A stretch of 64,000 nucleotides of DNA from assembly GCF_009557055.1 (NCBI RefSeq), contig NZ_CP045649.1, positions 2,889,501-2,953,500 of the forward strand, in the 5' to 3' direction. Origin of the DNA: Nocardioides sp. dk884 (lineage in GTDB: Bacteria > Actinomycetota > Actinomycetes > Propionibacteriales > Nocardioidaceae). The translations under genes and the position numbers were made by a program. The notes under the pieces were generated by a model, which worked only from the letters and a program-made list of their open reading frames with translations, ran no database searches and was not told the origin of the DNA. Of the stretch, positions 38,888 to 51,409 are shown one piece after another (within the stretch, counting starts at the first letter, position 1; each line of letters opens with the position of its first letter).

Positions 38888-41440
38888 TGCCACCAGCAGC
38901 GGGTGGCGCGGCAGCACCCGCACCGCGTAGCCGACCGCGCCCGCGCGGTCGAGGACCACCTGGCCGTCGTAGCGGTGCCGCCCGCCCTCGTAGCCCTCCC
39001 CCGCGGTCAGCACCCGGGTGGTCGGGTCGATCAGCTCGCCGTTCTCCGCGACGGCGCCGCGCAGCAGCTGCACCTCCACGTCGTCGGGCGTGAGCGCGCC
39101 GAGCGCGACGTACACGCTGACCTTCACCACGTCACCGACCCGCGGATCCTCGGTCGGGACGTCGGCCTCGAGGTGCTCGACGCGGACGTCGTGCCACCGC
39201 TCGCGCACGGTGCGCTTCCACTGCGCCAGTCCCTGCGCGGAGTCCGCGTCGAGACGCGCCGCCGAGAAGGCGGCGGGCGCGTAGAGCGCGCGCACGTAGT
39301 CGCGCACCATCCGGGTGGCGAGCACCTTGGGGCCCAGGGAGTGCCAGGTGTGGCGCAGCATGTCCACCCAGCGCTGCGGGACGCCGTCGTCGTCGACGTC
39401 GTAGAAGCGCGGCGCGACCTCGCCCTCGAGCAGGTCGTAGAGCGCCTCGGCCTCCAGGTCGTCGCGCCGCTCGGTGTCCTCGATGCCGTCGGCGGACGGG
39501 ATCGCCCAGCCGTTCGCACCGTCGTACCACTCATCCCACCAGCCGTCGAGGATGCTCAGGTTGAGCCCGCCGTTGAGGGCCGCCTTCATGCCGGAGGTGC
39601 CGCACGCCTCGTAGGGACGCAGCGGGTTGTTGAGCCACACGTCGCAGCCGGGATAGAGCGGCTGCGCCATCGCGATGTCGTAGTCGGGCAGGAACACGAT
39701 GCGCCGGCGCACCTGCGGGTCGTCGGCGAAGCGCACCAGCTCCTGCACCAGCCGCTTGCCGCCGTCGTCGGCGGGGTGCGCCTTGCCGGCGACGACCAGC
39801 TGGACCGGGTGCTCGGGGTGCAGCAGCAGGCGCCGCAGCCGCTCGGGGTCGCGCAGCATCAGCGTCAGGCGCTTGTACGACGGCACGCGGCGCGCGAACC
39901 CGATCGTCAGCACGTCGGGGTCGAGCACCCCGTCGGTCCAGGCCAGCTCGGCGGGTGCGGCGCCGCGCTCCTCCCACGAGGCGCGCAGCCGGCGCCGGAC
40001 CTCGGCCACCAGCCGCTCGCGCAGCCGGCGCTTGAGCGACCACACGTCCGTGGCGGGCACGGTGTCGACGAGCTTGTCGAAGGCCTCCGGGTCGGTGCCG
40101 TCGCCCTCGACGTCGACGCCGTGGCGAGCCGCCAGCTCGAGCAGCTCGCGGGCCACCCAGGTCGGTGCGTGCACGCCGTTGGTGATCGACCCGATCGGCA
40201 CCTCGGCCTCGTCGAACGCCGGCCACAGGCCGCGGAACATGTCGCGGGAGACCTCGCCGTGCAGCGTGGACACGCCGTTGGCGCGCTGGGCCAGCCGGAA
40301 GCCCATCACCGCCATGTTGAACACGCCCGGGTCGCCGCCGGCGTAGTCCTCGACGCCGAGGGCCAGCACCTGCTCCACCGGGACGCCGGGGGTGACCCCG
40401 CCGGTGCTGAAGTACTGCTCGACCAGCGAGCGGGGGAACCGGTCGATGCCGGCGGGCACCGGCGTGTGGGTCGTGAAGACCGTCGAGGCCCGGCTCACCT
40501 CGAGCGCGGCGTCGAGGCCGAGGCGAGGACCGTCGGCGTCGGCGCTCAGCTCGCGCAGCCGCTCGACGCCGAGGAAGCCCGCGTGGCCCTCGTTGGTGTG
40601 GAAGACCTCGGGCGCCGGGTGCCCGGTGATCCGGGAGTAGGCGCGCAGCGCCCGCATCCCGCCGACGCCGAGCAGGATCTCCTGGCGCAGCCGGTGCTCG
40701 GAGCCGCCGCCGTAGAGGCGGTCGGTGACCTCGACGTACTGCTCGGGGTTGCCGACCACGTCGGTGTCGAGCATCAGCAGCGGCACCCGGCCCACCTGCG
40801 CCACCCAGATCCGGGCGACCAGGTCGGGGCCGGCGGGCATCGCGAGGCGGACGACCGCCTCGCTGCCGTCGGCCTCGCGCAGCAGCGAGATCGGCGCGCT
40901 GCCGGCGTCGAGCGTCGGGTAGGACTCCAGCTGCCAGCCGTCGCGGGCCAGCGACTGGCGGAAGTAGCCGTGGCGGTAGAGCAGGCCCACCCCGACGATC
41001 GGCACCCCGAGGTCGCTCGCGGCCTTGAGGTGGTCACCGGCGAGGATCCCGAGGCCGCCGGAGTACTGCGGCAGCACGGCGGTGATCCCGAACTCCGGGG
41101 AGAAGTAGCCGATCGCGGCGGGCAGCCGGTCCCCCGCGGCCAGGCGGCGCTGGTACCAGCGCTCGCCGGTGAGGTACGCCGTCAGCGCGGCGCGCGCCGC
41201 GGCCAGCCGCTCCAGGAACCCGGGGTCACCGGCCAGCTGGGCCAGCCGGTCGGGTCCGACCGCGGCCAGCAGCGCGACCGGGTCGTGACCGTGGGCGTGC
41301 CACAGGTCGGGGTCGACCTCGGCGAACAGGTCCTGGGTCGGTGGGTGCCAGACCCAGCGCAGGTTGAGGGCGAGCTCGCCCAGCGCAGCCAGCTCGGCCG
41401 GGAGGACGGGGCGGACGGTGAGTCGTCGGATGGCGCGCAC
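38855..41440 (-). CDS. glgP: alpha-glucan (glycogen) phosphorylase
   Basis: 861 residues. Releases glucose-1-phosphate from alpha-1,4 glucans using pyridoxal phosphate; the PLP lysine is in YEACGTSGMKAALNGGLNLS. PEFGITAVLPQYSGGLGILAGDH and HTNEGHAGFLGVERL identify the glucan phosphorylase branch common in actinobacteria. GTG 41440 lies six bases after TACGGT (leaderless); it is the first good start before RRLTVRP. Divergent from glgE. Confidence 0.93.
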   Translation of the reverse strand: MRAIRRLTVRPVLPAELAALGELALNLRWVWHPPTQDLFAEVDPDLWHAHGHDPVALLAAVGPDRLAQLAGDPGFLERLAAARAALTAYLTGERWYQRRLAAGDRLPAAIGYFSPEFGITAVLPQYSGGLGILAGDHLKAASDLGVPIVGVGLLYRHGYFRQSLARDGWQLESYPTLDAGSAPISLLREADGSEAVVRLAMPAGPDLVARIWVAQVGRVPLLMLDTDVVGNPEQYVEVTDRLYGGGSEHRLRQEILLGVGGMRALRAYSRITGHPAPEVFHTNEGHAGFLGVERLRELSADADGPRLGLDAALEVSRASTVFTTHTPVPAGIDRFPRSLVEQYFSTGGVTPGVPVEQVLALGVEDYAGGDPGVFNMAVMGFRLAQRANGVSTLHGEVSRDMFRGLWPAFDEAEVPIGSITNGVHAPTWVARELLELAARHGVDVEGDGTDPEAFDKLVDTVPATDVWSLKRRLRERLVAEVRRRLRASWEERGAAPAELAWTDGVLDPDVLTIGFARRVPSYKRLTLMLRDPERLRRLLLHPEHPVQLVVAGKAHPADDGGKRLVQELVRFADDPQVRRRIVFLPDYDIAMAQPLYPGCDVWLNNPLRPYEACGTSGMKAALNGGLNLSILDGWWDEWYDGANGWAIPSADGIEDTERRDDLEAEALYDLLEGEVAPRFYDVDDDGVPQRWVDMLRHTWHSLGPKVLATRMVRDYVRALYAPAAFSAARLDADSAQGLAQWKRTVRERWHDVRVEHLEADVPTEDPRVGDVVKVSVYVALGALTPDDVEVQLLRGAVAENGELIDPTTRVLTAGEGYEGGRHRYDGQVVLDRAGAVGYAVRVLPRHPLLVAPTELGLVALA

Positions 41441-41446
41441 CGCTCG

Positions 41447-41452
41447 ACCGTA
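41447..41452 (-). promoter_or_regulatory. -10 box of glgP (leaderless)
   Basis: TACGGT followed by CGAGCG and the GTG. Confidence 0.45.
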
Positions 41453-41630
41453 GCCCAGCCGCCGCCCCCGCCGCAGGCGTCCGCCGCAGGCGTCCACCGC
41501 TGGCCCGGGACGGCGCGGCACCGCCACACCGACCGTCACACTGGTCGCCATGTGGCGCGCGGAGCCGGAGGCAGGATGCCGGCATTGGGTACAGGCCCCC
41601 GGGTCAGCGCCTCCCAGCAAGGTTGGAGCA

Positions 41631-43615
41631 ATGGTCGGTCGCATCCCCGTCATGAACGTCCATCCCGTCGTCGATCTCGGCCGCCAGTCGGCCAAGGCCA
41701 CCGTCGGAGAACCCCTGCCCGTGCGGGCGACCGTCTTCCGCGAGGGCCACGACCGCCTCGGGGCCGACGTCGTGCTCACCGGCCCCGACGGCGTACGCCG
41801 AGCCCCGGTGCGCATGACGCCGCACCCGGAGGTGCCGGACCGCTACGACGCCGAGGTGGTCCCCGACGCCGAGGGGCCGTGGACCTTCGAGGTCCAGGCG
41901 TGGTCCGACCCGATCGCGACCTGGCAGCACGCCGCGGGGCTGAAGATCCCGGCCGGCGTCGACGTCGAGCTGATGTTCACCGAGGGCCGGCTGCTGCTCG
42001 AGCGGGTGCTGGGTGAGCTCAAGGGCAGGGCGAAGGCGCTCACCGAGGCCCGCCGCGTCGTGCAGGCGGCGCTGACGGCTGCGAACGACACCGCCCGCCC
42101 GGTCGAGGCCCGCCTGGCCGCGCTCCAGGACCCCGCGCTCGAGGCCGTGCTCCACGCCCACCCGCTGCGCGAGCTCCTCACCGTCGAGGGCCCGTTCCCG
42201 GCGTACGCCGACCGGGAGCGGGCGCTGTTCAGCAGCTGGTATGAGTTCTTCCCGCGCTCCGAGGGCGCCACCGTGGACCCGGTCACCGGCCGGGTGGTCT
42301 CCGGCACCTTCCGCACCGCGGCCGAGCGGCTGGACGCGGTCGCGGAGATGGGCTTCGACGTCATCTACCTCCCCCCGATCCACCCGATCGGCGAGGTCAA
42401 CCGCAAGGGCCCCAACAACAGCCTGACCCCGGGCCCGGACGACCCCGGCTCCCCCTGGGCGATCGGGTCGCGCCACGGCGGGCACGACGCGATCCACCCC
42501 GACCTCGGCACCCTCGAGGACTTCGACGCCTTCGTGGCGCGCGCCCGCGGGCTCGGCATCGAGGTCGCCCTCGACCTGGCGCTGCAGGCCGCTCCCGACC
42601 ACCCGTGGGTGGCCGCGCACCCGGAGTGGTTCACCACCCGCGCGGACGGCACCATCGCGCACGCCGAGAACCCGCCGAAGAAGTACCAGGACATCTACCC
42701 GGTCAACTTCGACAACGACCCCGAGGGCATCGCCCAGGAGGTGCTGCGCATCGTGCGGCACTGGATGTCGCACGGCGTGCGGATCTTCCGCGTGGACAAC
42801 CCGCACACCAAGCCGCTGAGGTTCTGGGAGTGGCTGCTCGCCGAGGTCCGGCGCACCGACCCGGACGTGATCTTCTTGTCCGAGGCCTTCACCCGCCCGG
42901 CGATGATGCACGGGCTCGGCGCGGTCGGGTTCCACCAGAGCTACACCTACTTCACCTGGCGCACCGCGCGCTGGGAGCTGGAGGAGTACCTCCGGGAGCT
43001 GGCGAGCGAGTCCGACCACCTGATGCGCCCGAACTTCTTCGTCAACACCCCCGACATCCTGCACGCCTACCTGCAGTACGGCGGCCCGGCGGCGTTCAAG
43101 GTGCGCGCGGCCCTCGCCGCCACCGGCTCGCCCTCGTGGGGCGTGTACGCCGGCTACGAGCTCTACGAGCACGTCGCGGTGCGCCCCGGCAGCGAGGAGT
43201 ACCTCGACTCCGAGAAGTACCAGATCCGCATCCGCGACTGGGCGGGCGCCGCAGCCGATGGACGCACCCTCGCGCCGTACCTCACCCGGCTCAACGAGAT
43301 CCGGCGCCGTCACCCGGCGCTGCAGCTGCTGCGCAACGTGGCCATCCACTCCAGCGACGACGAGAACATCCTGGTGTTCTCCAAGACCCGCACCGACCCC
43401 GAGGACACCGTGATCGTCGTGGTCAACCTCGACCCGCACGGCACCCGGGAGACGACCGTCCACCTCGACCTGCCCGCGATGGGGATGGAGGCGGGCGAGG
43501 TGTTCGGTGTCCACGACGAGATCACCGGGCAGGACTGGACCTGGAGCCAGCACAACTACGTCCGGCTCGACCCGGCGCACGAGCCGGCCCACATCCTCAG
43601 CGTCAGGAGGACGCG

Positions 43616-43619
<4 letters not shown>
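41631..43619 (+). CDS. glgE: alpha-1,4-glucan:maltose-1-phosphate maltosyltransferase
   Basis: 662 residues, normal for GlgE. Adds maltose from maltose-1-phosphate to growing alpha-1,4 glucans. Motifs: [33 protein letters not shown] (nucleophile Asp), FLSEAFTRP (acid Glu), FVNTPDI. ATG 41631 with GGAG. First gene of glgE-treS-mak-glgB, all joined by 4-base overlaps. Confidence 0.95.
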
Positions 43620-45525
<1,906 letters not shown>

Positions 45526-45529
<4 letters not shown>

Positions 45530-47040
45530 CTCCCCAGTCCAGACACACCAAGCACGCCAGCACCCATCTCGACCCCCAGATCTTCGCCGACTACCTGGTC
45601 AAGACCAGGTGGTTCGCCGGAAAGGGCCGTTCCTTCACGGTGAGCGGCATCCGGCGCATCGGCGACGTGCCCGGCACCGGCGGCGTCGAGCCCCGGGTGG
45701 TCAACCACCTCGTCGAGCTGACCTACGACGACGCGCCCGGCGGGGAGGCCACCACCGAGCTCTACCAGGTGCCGCTCGCGCTGTACGCCGAGCCGGTCGA
45801 GCGCCTCGACCACGCCTTCATCGGCTGGTGGGAGGAGCCCGGCGCCGGCTGGGTCCACGCCTACGACGCGCTGCACGACCGGGCCGCGATGGCGGCCTGG
45901 CTGCACACCTTCGTGGCGGGCGTGCCCGCCGAGGGCGGCGCCTGGACCGACCCGGACTCCGGGCTGGTCTTCCACCGCATGCCCGGGCACGACCTCTCCC
46001 CCGACGCGACCGCCGCGCTGTTCTCCGGTGAGCAGTCGAACTCCACCGTGCTGTTCGGCGACCACGCCGCGATGAAGGTGTTCCGCAAGGTCACCCCCGG
46101 CGCGAACCCCGACATCTCCGTCCACGAGGCGCTCACCCGCGCCGGCTCCGAGCACGTCGCCGCGCTCTACGGCTGGGTGGAGTGGAGCGACCCCGAGGGC
46201 CAGCACGGCGCCGCGGACCCCGAGGGCGCCGACGCCGCCGACGACCTCGGCGGTCCCGAGGCACCGGTCCTGCAGCTGGCGATGCTCCAGGAGTTCCTGC
46301 GCACCGGCACCGACGGCTGGGACCTGGCGCTGGCCAGCGTGCGCGACCTGTTCGCCGAGGCCGACCTGCACGCCGACGAGGTCGGCGGCGACTTCTCCGG
46401 AGAGGCGGCCCGGCTGGGCGAGGCGCTGCGCGAGGTGCACGCCGTGCTCGTCGCCCAGTTCGGCCGCGAGCAGCGCGACGCGGCCGAACTGGCCGCCGCG
46501 ATGACGCAGCGGCTCAGCGACGCGCTCGCCGTCGTACCCCCGCTGGCGGAGTACGCCGACGCGCTGCGCGCGGCGTACGACCGGCTGGCCGGCCTGGGGG
46601 CGGTCGAGGTGCAGCGCGTGCACGGCGACCTGCACCTGGGCCAGACCCTGCGCATCTCGGCGGGCTGGAAGATCGTCGACTTCGAGGGCGAGCCGGCCAA
46701 GACGCTGGCCGAGCGCCAGCTGCCCGACTCCCCCTGGCGCGACGTCGCCGGGATGCTGCGCTCCTTCGACTACGCCCCGCAGGTCGTGGCCCGCTCGCTG
46801 GCCGAGGAGGACTTCGAGGGCGCCGCCCAGCGCGCCTACCGCGCCGAGGAGTGGGCCGAGCGCAACAAGCAGCACTTCCTGCAGGCCTACGCCGGCGGCC
46901 CGCTCACCGACGAGCAGCAGATCCTGCTCGACGCCTACGTCGCCGACAAGGCCGTCTACGAGACCGTCTACGAGACGCGCAACCGGCCGAGCTGGGTCAC
47001 CATCCCGCTGACCGCGATCGCGAGGATCGGAGCCTCATGA
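45526..47040 (+). CDS. mak: maltokinase
   Basis: 504 residues. Phosphorylates maltose to maltose-1-phosphate for GlgE (also called Pep2). N-terminal [11 protein letters not shown] cap domain is typical of the family; kinase part has [12 protein letters not shown] (catalytic Asp) and [12 protein letters not shown] (metal). GTG start overlaps the treS stop (GTGA). Confidence 0.93.
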
Positions 47041-49241
47041 ACCACCGCCCCACCGACCCGACCACCCGCCGTCCCGTGGACCGCAGCGAGCTCGACCAGC
47101 TGGTGCGGGGCGAGCACGGCGACCCGCACAGCATCCTCGGCGCCCACCCCTACCAGGGCGCGGTGACGGTGCGGGTGCTGCGCCCGCTGGCCTCCTCGGT
47201 CACCATCCAGCACGCCACCCCCGACGGGCACGCCGCGACCCGCCTCGAGCACGAGTACGAGGGCGTCTGGGTCGGCGTGCTGCCGCTCACCGAGGTCCCG
47301 GACTACCGGATCTCGGTGGCCTACGAGGGCGAGCCGACCCTCGTCGACGACCCCTACCGCTTCTTGCCGACGCTCGGTGAGATGGACCTGCACCTGGTCA
47401 ACGAGGGGCGCCACGAGGAGCTGTGGCGGGCCCTCGGCGCCCACGTGCGCCGCTATCCCGGCGTGCTCGGCGAGGTCACCGGCACCTCCTTCGCGGTGTG
47501 GGCCCCGCACGCGCGCGGGGTCCGGCTCAAGGGCGACTTCAACGCCTGGGACGGCCGTGAGCACCCGATGCGCCAGCTCGGCTCCTCCGGGGTCTGGGAG
47601 CTCTTCGTGCCCGGCGTCGGGTCCGGCACGGCGTACAAGTACGCCGTGCTCGGCGCCGACGGGGTGTGGCGCGAGAAGGCCGACCCGATGGCCACCTGGG
47701 CCGAGGAGCCGCCGAAGACCGCCTCGCGGGTCTATGAGTCCTCCTACACCTGGGGCGACGAGGAGTGGATGCGCACCCGGGGCGAGCGGCCGGCCGTCGC
47801 GCGCCCGATGTCGATCTATGAGCTCCACCTCGCCTCCTGGCGCCGCGACCGCAGCTGGGAGCAGCTGGCCGAGGAGCTCCCGGCGTACGTCGCGGAGCTG
47901 GGCTTCACCCACGTCGAGCTGATGCCGGTGATGCAGCACCCGTTCGGCGGGTCGTGGGGCTACCACGTCACCTCCTACTTCGCACCCGACGCGCGCTTCG
48001 GCGACCCCGACGGGTTCCGGCTGCTCGTCGACCGGCTGCACCAGGCCGGGATCGGCGTGATCCTGGACTGGGTGCCCGGGCACTTCGCCACCGACGAGTG
48101 GGCGCTGGTCCGCTTCGACGGCACCCCGCTGTATGAGGACCCCAACCCGCAGCGCGGCTGGCACCGCGAGTGGGGCTCGCACATCTTCAACTTCGGTCGC
48201 CACGAGGTGCGCAACTTCCTCTACGCCAACGCGATCTACTGGCTGGAGGAGTTCCACGCCGACGGGCTGCGCGTGGACGGCGTCGCCTCGATGCTCTACC
48301 TCGACTACTCCCGCGAGGAGGGCGAGTGGACGCCCAACGTGCACGGCGGGCGCGAGAACCTCGAGGCCATGCAGTTCCTCCAGGAGATGAACGCCACCGT
48401 CTATCGCCGCGTCCCCGGCATCACCACGATCGCGGAGGAGTCGACCTCCTGGCCCGGCGTCACCCAGCCCACCTCTGCGGGCGGCCTGGGCTTCGGCTTC
48501 AAGTGGAACATGGGCTGGATGCACGACTCGCTGGGCTACGTGCAGCACGAGCCCGTGCACCGCGTCCACCACCACGGCGAGATGACGTTCTCGCTGGTCT
48601 ATGCGTGGTCGGAGAACTACGTGCTGCCGATCAGCCACGACGAGGTCGTGCACGGCAAGGGCTCGCTGCTGCGCAAGATGCCCGGCGACCGCTGGCAGCA
48701 GCTGGCCGGCCTGCGCGCCTACCTGGCCTTCATGTGGGCCCACCCGGGCAAGCAGCTGCTGTTCATGGGCGCGGAGATGGGCCAGGAGTCGGAGTGGGCC
48801 GAGGCGCGGGAGCTGGACTGGTGGCTGCTGGACCACCCCGAGCACCGCGGCGTGCACTCGTTGGTGCGTGACCTCAACGCGACGTACGTCCAGACGCCGG
48901 CGCTGTGGGCCCAGGACCACGAGCCGGCCGGGTTCGCCTGGCTGGACGCCAACGACGCCGAGCACAACGTCTTCTCCTTCGCCCGCCGCGCCCCCGGCGA
49001 GCCGGACCTGGTCTGCGTGGCCAACTTCGCCGCGACGCCGCACCAGGACTACCGGCTCGCCCTGCCCGCGGCCGGGCGCTGGGAGGAGGTGCTCAACACC
49101 GACGCGGCGACCTACACCGGCTCCGGCGTCGGCAACCTCGGCGCCGTGACAGCGGTCGAGGGCAGCCACCTCGGCCAGCCGGCGTACGCCGACATCGTGG
49201 TGCCGCCGCTGGCGACGGTGTGGTTGCGACGCGTTGACTGA
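47037..49241 (+). CDS. glgB: 1,4-alpha-glucan branching enzyme
   Basis: 734 residues. N-terminal branching domains ([33 protein letters not shown]), GH13 motifs [26 protein letters not shown] (nucleophile), [10 protein letters not shown] (acid), [15 protein letters not shown]. Makes alpha-1,6 branches in the GlgE-made glucan. ATG overlaps mak stop (ATGA). Ends the operon. Confidence 0.96.
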   Translation: MNHRPTDPTTRRPVDRSELDQLVRGEHGDPHSILGAHPYQGAVTVRVLRPLASSVTIQHATPDGHAATRLEHEYEGVWVGVLPLTEVPDYRISVAYEGEPTLVDDPYRFLPTLGEMDLHLVNEGRHEELWRALGAHVRRYPGVLGEVTGTSFAVWAPHARGVRLKGDFNAWDGREHPMRQLGSSGVWELFVPGVGSGTAYKYAVLGADGVWREKADPMATWAEEPPKTASRVYESSYTWGDEEWMRTRGERPAVARPMSIYELHLASWRRDRSWEQLAEELPAYVAELGFTHVELMPVMQHPFGGSWGYHVTSYFAPDARFGDPDGFRLLVDRLHQAGIGVILDWVPGHFATDEWALVRFDGTPLYEDPNPQRGWHREWGSHIFNFGRHEVRNFLYANAIYWLEEFHADGLRVDGVASMLYLDYSREEGEWTPNVHGGRENLEAMQFLQEMNATVYRRVPGITTIAEESTSWPGVTQPTSAGGLGFGFKWNMGWMHDSLGYVQHEPVHRVHHHGEMTFSLVYAWSENYVLPISHDEVVHGKGSLLRKMPGDRWQQLAGLRAYLAFMWAHPGKQLLFMGAEMGQESEWAEARELDWWLLDHPEHRGVHSLVRDLNATYVQTPALWAQDHEPAGFAWLDANDAEHNVFSFARRAPGEPDLVCVANFAATPHQDYRLALPAAGRWEEVLNTDAATYTGSGVGNLGAVTAVEGSHLGQPAYADIVVPPLATVWLRRVD

Positions 49242-49257
49242 TCACCCGTCGCTGCCG

Positions 49258-49290
49258 CGGACCGGCCGGCGAACCTTGCGGACCGGTCCG
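49258..49290 (+). terminator. hairpin after glgB
   Basis: CGGACCGG (49258-49265) pairs with CCGGTCCG (49283-49290), loop 17, sixteen bases past the operon end. Confidence 0.5.
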
Positions 49291-49316
49291 GGCGGCGCGG
49301 GCTTTCCCGACGTGGC

Positions 49317-49322
49317 TAGGGT
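49317..49322 (+). promoter_or_regulatory. -10 box of the GNAT-Nudix gene (leaderless)
   Basis: TAGGGT followed by GGCGGC and the GTG. Confidence 0.45.
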
Positions 49323-49328
49323 GGCGGC

Positions 49329-50357
49329 GTGACCGAGCAGCCCAGCCTCACCGACGGGACGGTCACGCTGCGTGCGTGGCGCGAGTCCGATGTGGAGGTC
49401 GCGATCGCAGGCCATGACGAGCCAGTCCTGCACTGGCTCGGCGTCGAGGAGGGCCCCAGCGCCGACCAGCACCGGCAGGCCATCCGCGTCTGGACCGAGC
49501 GCTTCTCCACCAGCAACCGCATCGGCTACGCCATCGAGGCCGGTGGCGAGCTGGTCGGCGGCTGCCAGCTGCGCGTCGACGACCAGACCACCGGCGAGCT
49601 GCAGTGGGTGCTCTACGCCGGGCACCGCGGCCGGGGCCACGCCACCCGCGCGGTCCGGGTGCTGGCCGACTGGGCGCTCACCGCGGTCGGCCAGGGCGGA
49701 CTGGGCCTGACCCGGGTCGAGGCCCACATCGAGCCCACCAACGAGTCCGCGCTGCGCGTGGCCAGCCGCGCCGGGCTGCGCCGCGAGGGCGTGCGCCGCA
49801 TCGTCGCCGGCACCGGCGAGCAGCCCGCGGCCACCGAGTACGTCGTGCTCGCCCGGCTCGCCGACGACCCGCCGGTCAGCGACCCGTCCAGCTTCCGCTC
49901 GCTGCTGAACTCCTTCCTGCCCCGCAAGCGCGCGATCGGGCAGATGCTGCTGCGCGACACCTCCGGGCGGGTGCTGCTGTGCAACCTGACCTACAAGAAG
50001 GACTGGGACCTGCCCGGCGGCGTCGTCGAGGTGGGCGAGTCCCCGCAGCTGGCCGCCGCCCGCGAGGTCGAGGAGGAGCTCGGGCTGGTCGTCAAGCCCG
50101 GTCAGCTGATCCTCACCGACTGGATGCCGCCGTGGAGCGGCTGGGACGACGCGCTCTGCCTGGTCTTCGACGGCGGCGTGCACGACCCGGCGATCCTCGA
50201 CCGCGCGGTCTACCAGGCCCGCGAGATCCGCTCGGCGGAGTTCTGCACCCTCGAGCAGGCCACCGAGCGCTGCGCCGACTTCACCCTGCGCCGCCTCACC
50301 GCTGCGCTCGCCAGCATCGAGCACGGCGGCGCGGCGTACACCGAGTCCGGCCGCTGA
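49329..50357 (+). CDS. fused GNAT N-acetyltransferase and Nudix hydrolase
   Basis: 342 residues. Residues 1-178: GNAT fold with the acetyl-CoA loop HRGRGHATRA (99-108) and EAHIEPTNESALRVASRAGLRREG. Residues 200-342: Nudix domain with the full box G230 to L253 (GGVVEVGESP...REVEEELGL: Gx5Ex7REUxEExGU). It may modify and clear a nucleotide-linked metabolite, but the substrate of either domain is unknown. GTG start. Followed nine bases later by repeat locus C. Confidence 0.88.
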   Translation: MTEQPSLTDGTVTLRAWRESDVEVAIAGHDEPVLHWLGVEEGPSADQHRQAIRVWTERFSTSNRIGYAIEAGGELVGGCQLRVDDQTTGELQWVLYAGHRGRGHATRAVRVLADWALTAVGQGGLGLTRVEAHIEPTNESALRVASRAGLRREGVRRIVAGTGEQPAATEYVVLARLADDPPVSDPSSFRSLLNSFLPRKRAIGQMLLRDTSGRVLLCNLTYKKDWDLPGGVVEVGESPQLAAAREVEEELGLVVKPGQLILTDWMPPWSGWDDALCLVFDGGVHDPAILDRAVYQAREIRSAEFCTLEQATERCADFTLRRLTAALASIEHGGAAYTESGR

Positions 50358-50366
50358 CCCACCCGC

Positions 50367-50398
50367 GAGTCGGCGCCATTGGTTGCCCGAGTCGGCGG
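50367..50398 (+). repeat. 22-base-period repeat, locus C (2 units)
   Basis: GAGTCGGCGCCATTGG (50367), spacer TTGCCC, then a shorter unit GAGTCGGCGG (50389). Starts 9 bases after the Nudix fusion stop, between convergent genes. Confidence 0.85.
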
Positions 50399-50421
50399 GT
50401 CCTGCCCCGGCTCTGCCATGC

Positions 50422-51336
50422 CTATGACGGGTGGCCGGTCAGGCTCCGCGCCGGCGGCGGCACTGGTACGACGGCGGGGCGGCCACGCTGCGGACGGAGC
50501 GCGACCAGCACGCCCGCGACCAGCAGCAGCCCGCCGAGCGCCTCCCCCGCGCTCGGGACCTGGGCGAGCAGCAACCAGGCCGACGCCATGGCCACCACGG
50601 GCGCGAGCAGGACCCACGGCACCACCGCGGCGGAGGGGTTGCGCGCCAGCAGGGAGTTGAACAGCCCGTAGCCCACCAGGGAGGCGAGCACGGCGGTGTA
50701 GAGCGTGGAGACCAGGGCCTGCCAGCCGAAGGCGTCGATCCCGGCAGCCACGGCCGCAGGCCCCTCGACCGCGAGTGAGAGGGCCACCATCGGGACCGGG
50801 ACCACGACCGCGGACCAGACCGTCAGGCCGAAGCCGCCCGGCACGCGTGCCGCCCTCGACACGACGTTCCCGATGCCCCACGACAGCGCGCCCATCAGGC
50901 ACAGCAGCAACGCCGCGAGGGTGACGTCTCCGCCGCGACCGATCGCCACCACGACCAGGCCGATCACGCCGACCGCGACGCCGACGGCCTGGGCCCCCGT
51001 GGGTCGCTCACGCAGCGCGAGCGCGGCGATGAGGATCGTGAACACCACCTGCCCCTGCAGCACCAGTGCCGCCAGCCCCGGCGGCAGTCCGGCGGCCATC
51101 GCGACGTAGAGGAAGCCGAACTGTCCCGCGGACATGAACAGCCCCACCGCACCGAGCACCCGCCAGGACACGTCGGGACGGGGCACCAGCAGGACCGCGG
51201 GGAAGACCACCAGCAGGAACCGGCAGGCCAGGAACAGCAGTGGCGGCACCTCGCCCATCCCCCAGTCGATGACCACGAAGTTGAAGCCCCACAGAGTCGC
51301 CACCAGAGCGGCGAGGAGGGAGTCGCGTCGGTTCAC
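50422..51336 (-). CDS. EamA/DMT family transporter
   Basis: 304 residues, ten hydrophobic helices forming two five-helix EamA repeats (ATLWGFNFVVIDWGMGEVPPLLF; second begins LLLCLMGALSWGIGNVV). YdeD/RhaT-like exporters of amino acids or metabolites. GTG 51336 with GAGG eight bases upstream. Divergent from the LysR gene, its probable regulator. Confidence 0.9.
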   Translation of the reverse strand: MNRRDSLLAALVATLWGFNFVVIDWGMGEVPPLLFLACRFLLVVFPAVLLVPRPDVSWRVLGAVGLFMSAGQFGFLYVAMAAGLPPGLAALVLQGQVVFTILIAALALRERPTGAQAVGVAVGVIGLVVVAIGRGGDVTLAALLLCLMGALSWGIGNVVSRAARVPGGFGLTVWSAVVVPVPMVALSLAVEGPAAVAAGIDAFGWQALVSTLYTAVLASLVGYGLFNSLLARNPSAAVVPWVLLAPVVAMASAWLLLAQVPSAGEALGGLLLVAGVLVALRPQRGRPAVVPVPPPARSLTGHPS

Positions 51337-51397
51337 CCCGACAGCCTCGCGGACCATCACCGTGCAGCACCAGCGAACAATCATGCACGTTTTGCTT

Positions 51398-51403
51398 TAG
51401 CGT
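51398..51403 (+). promoter_or_regulatory. -10 box of the lysR gene (leaderless)
   Basis: TAGCGT followed by TGCTTC and the ATG. Confidence 0.5.
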
Positions 51404-51409
51404 TGCTTC

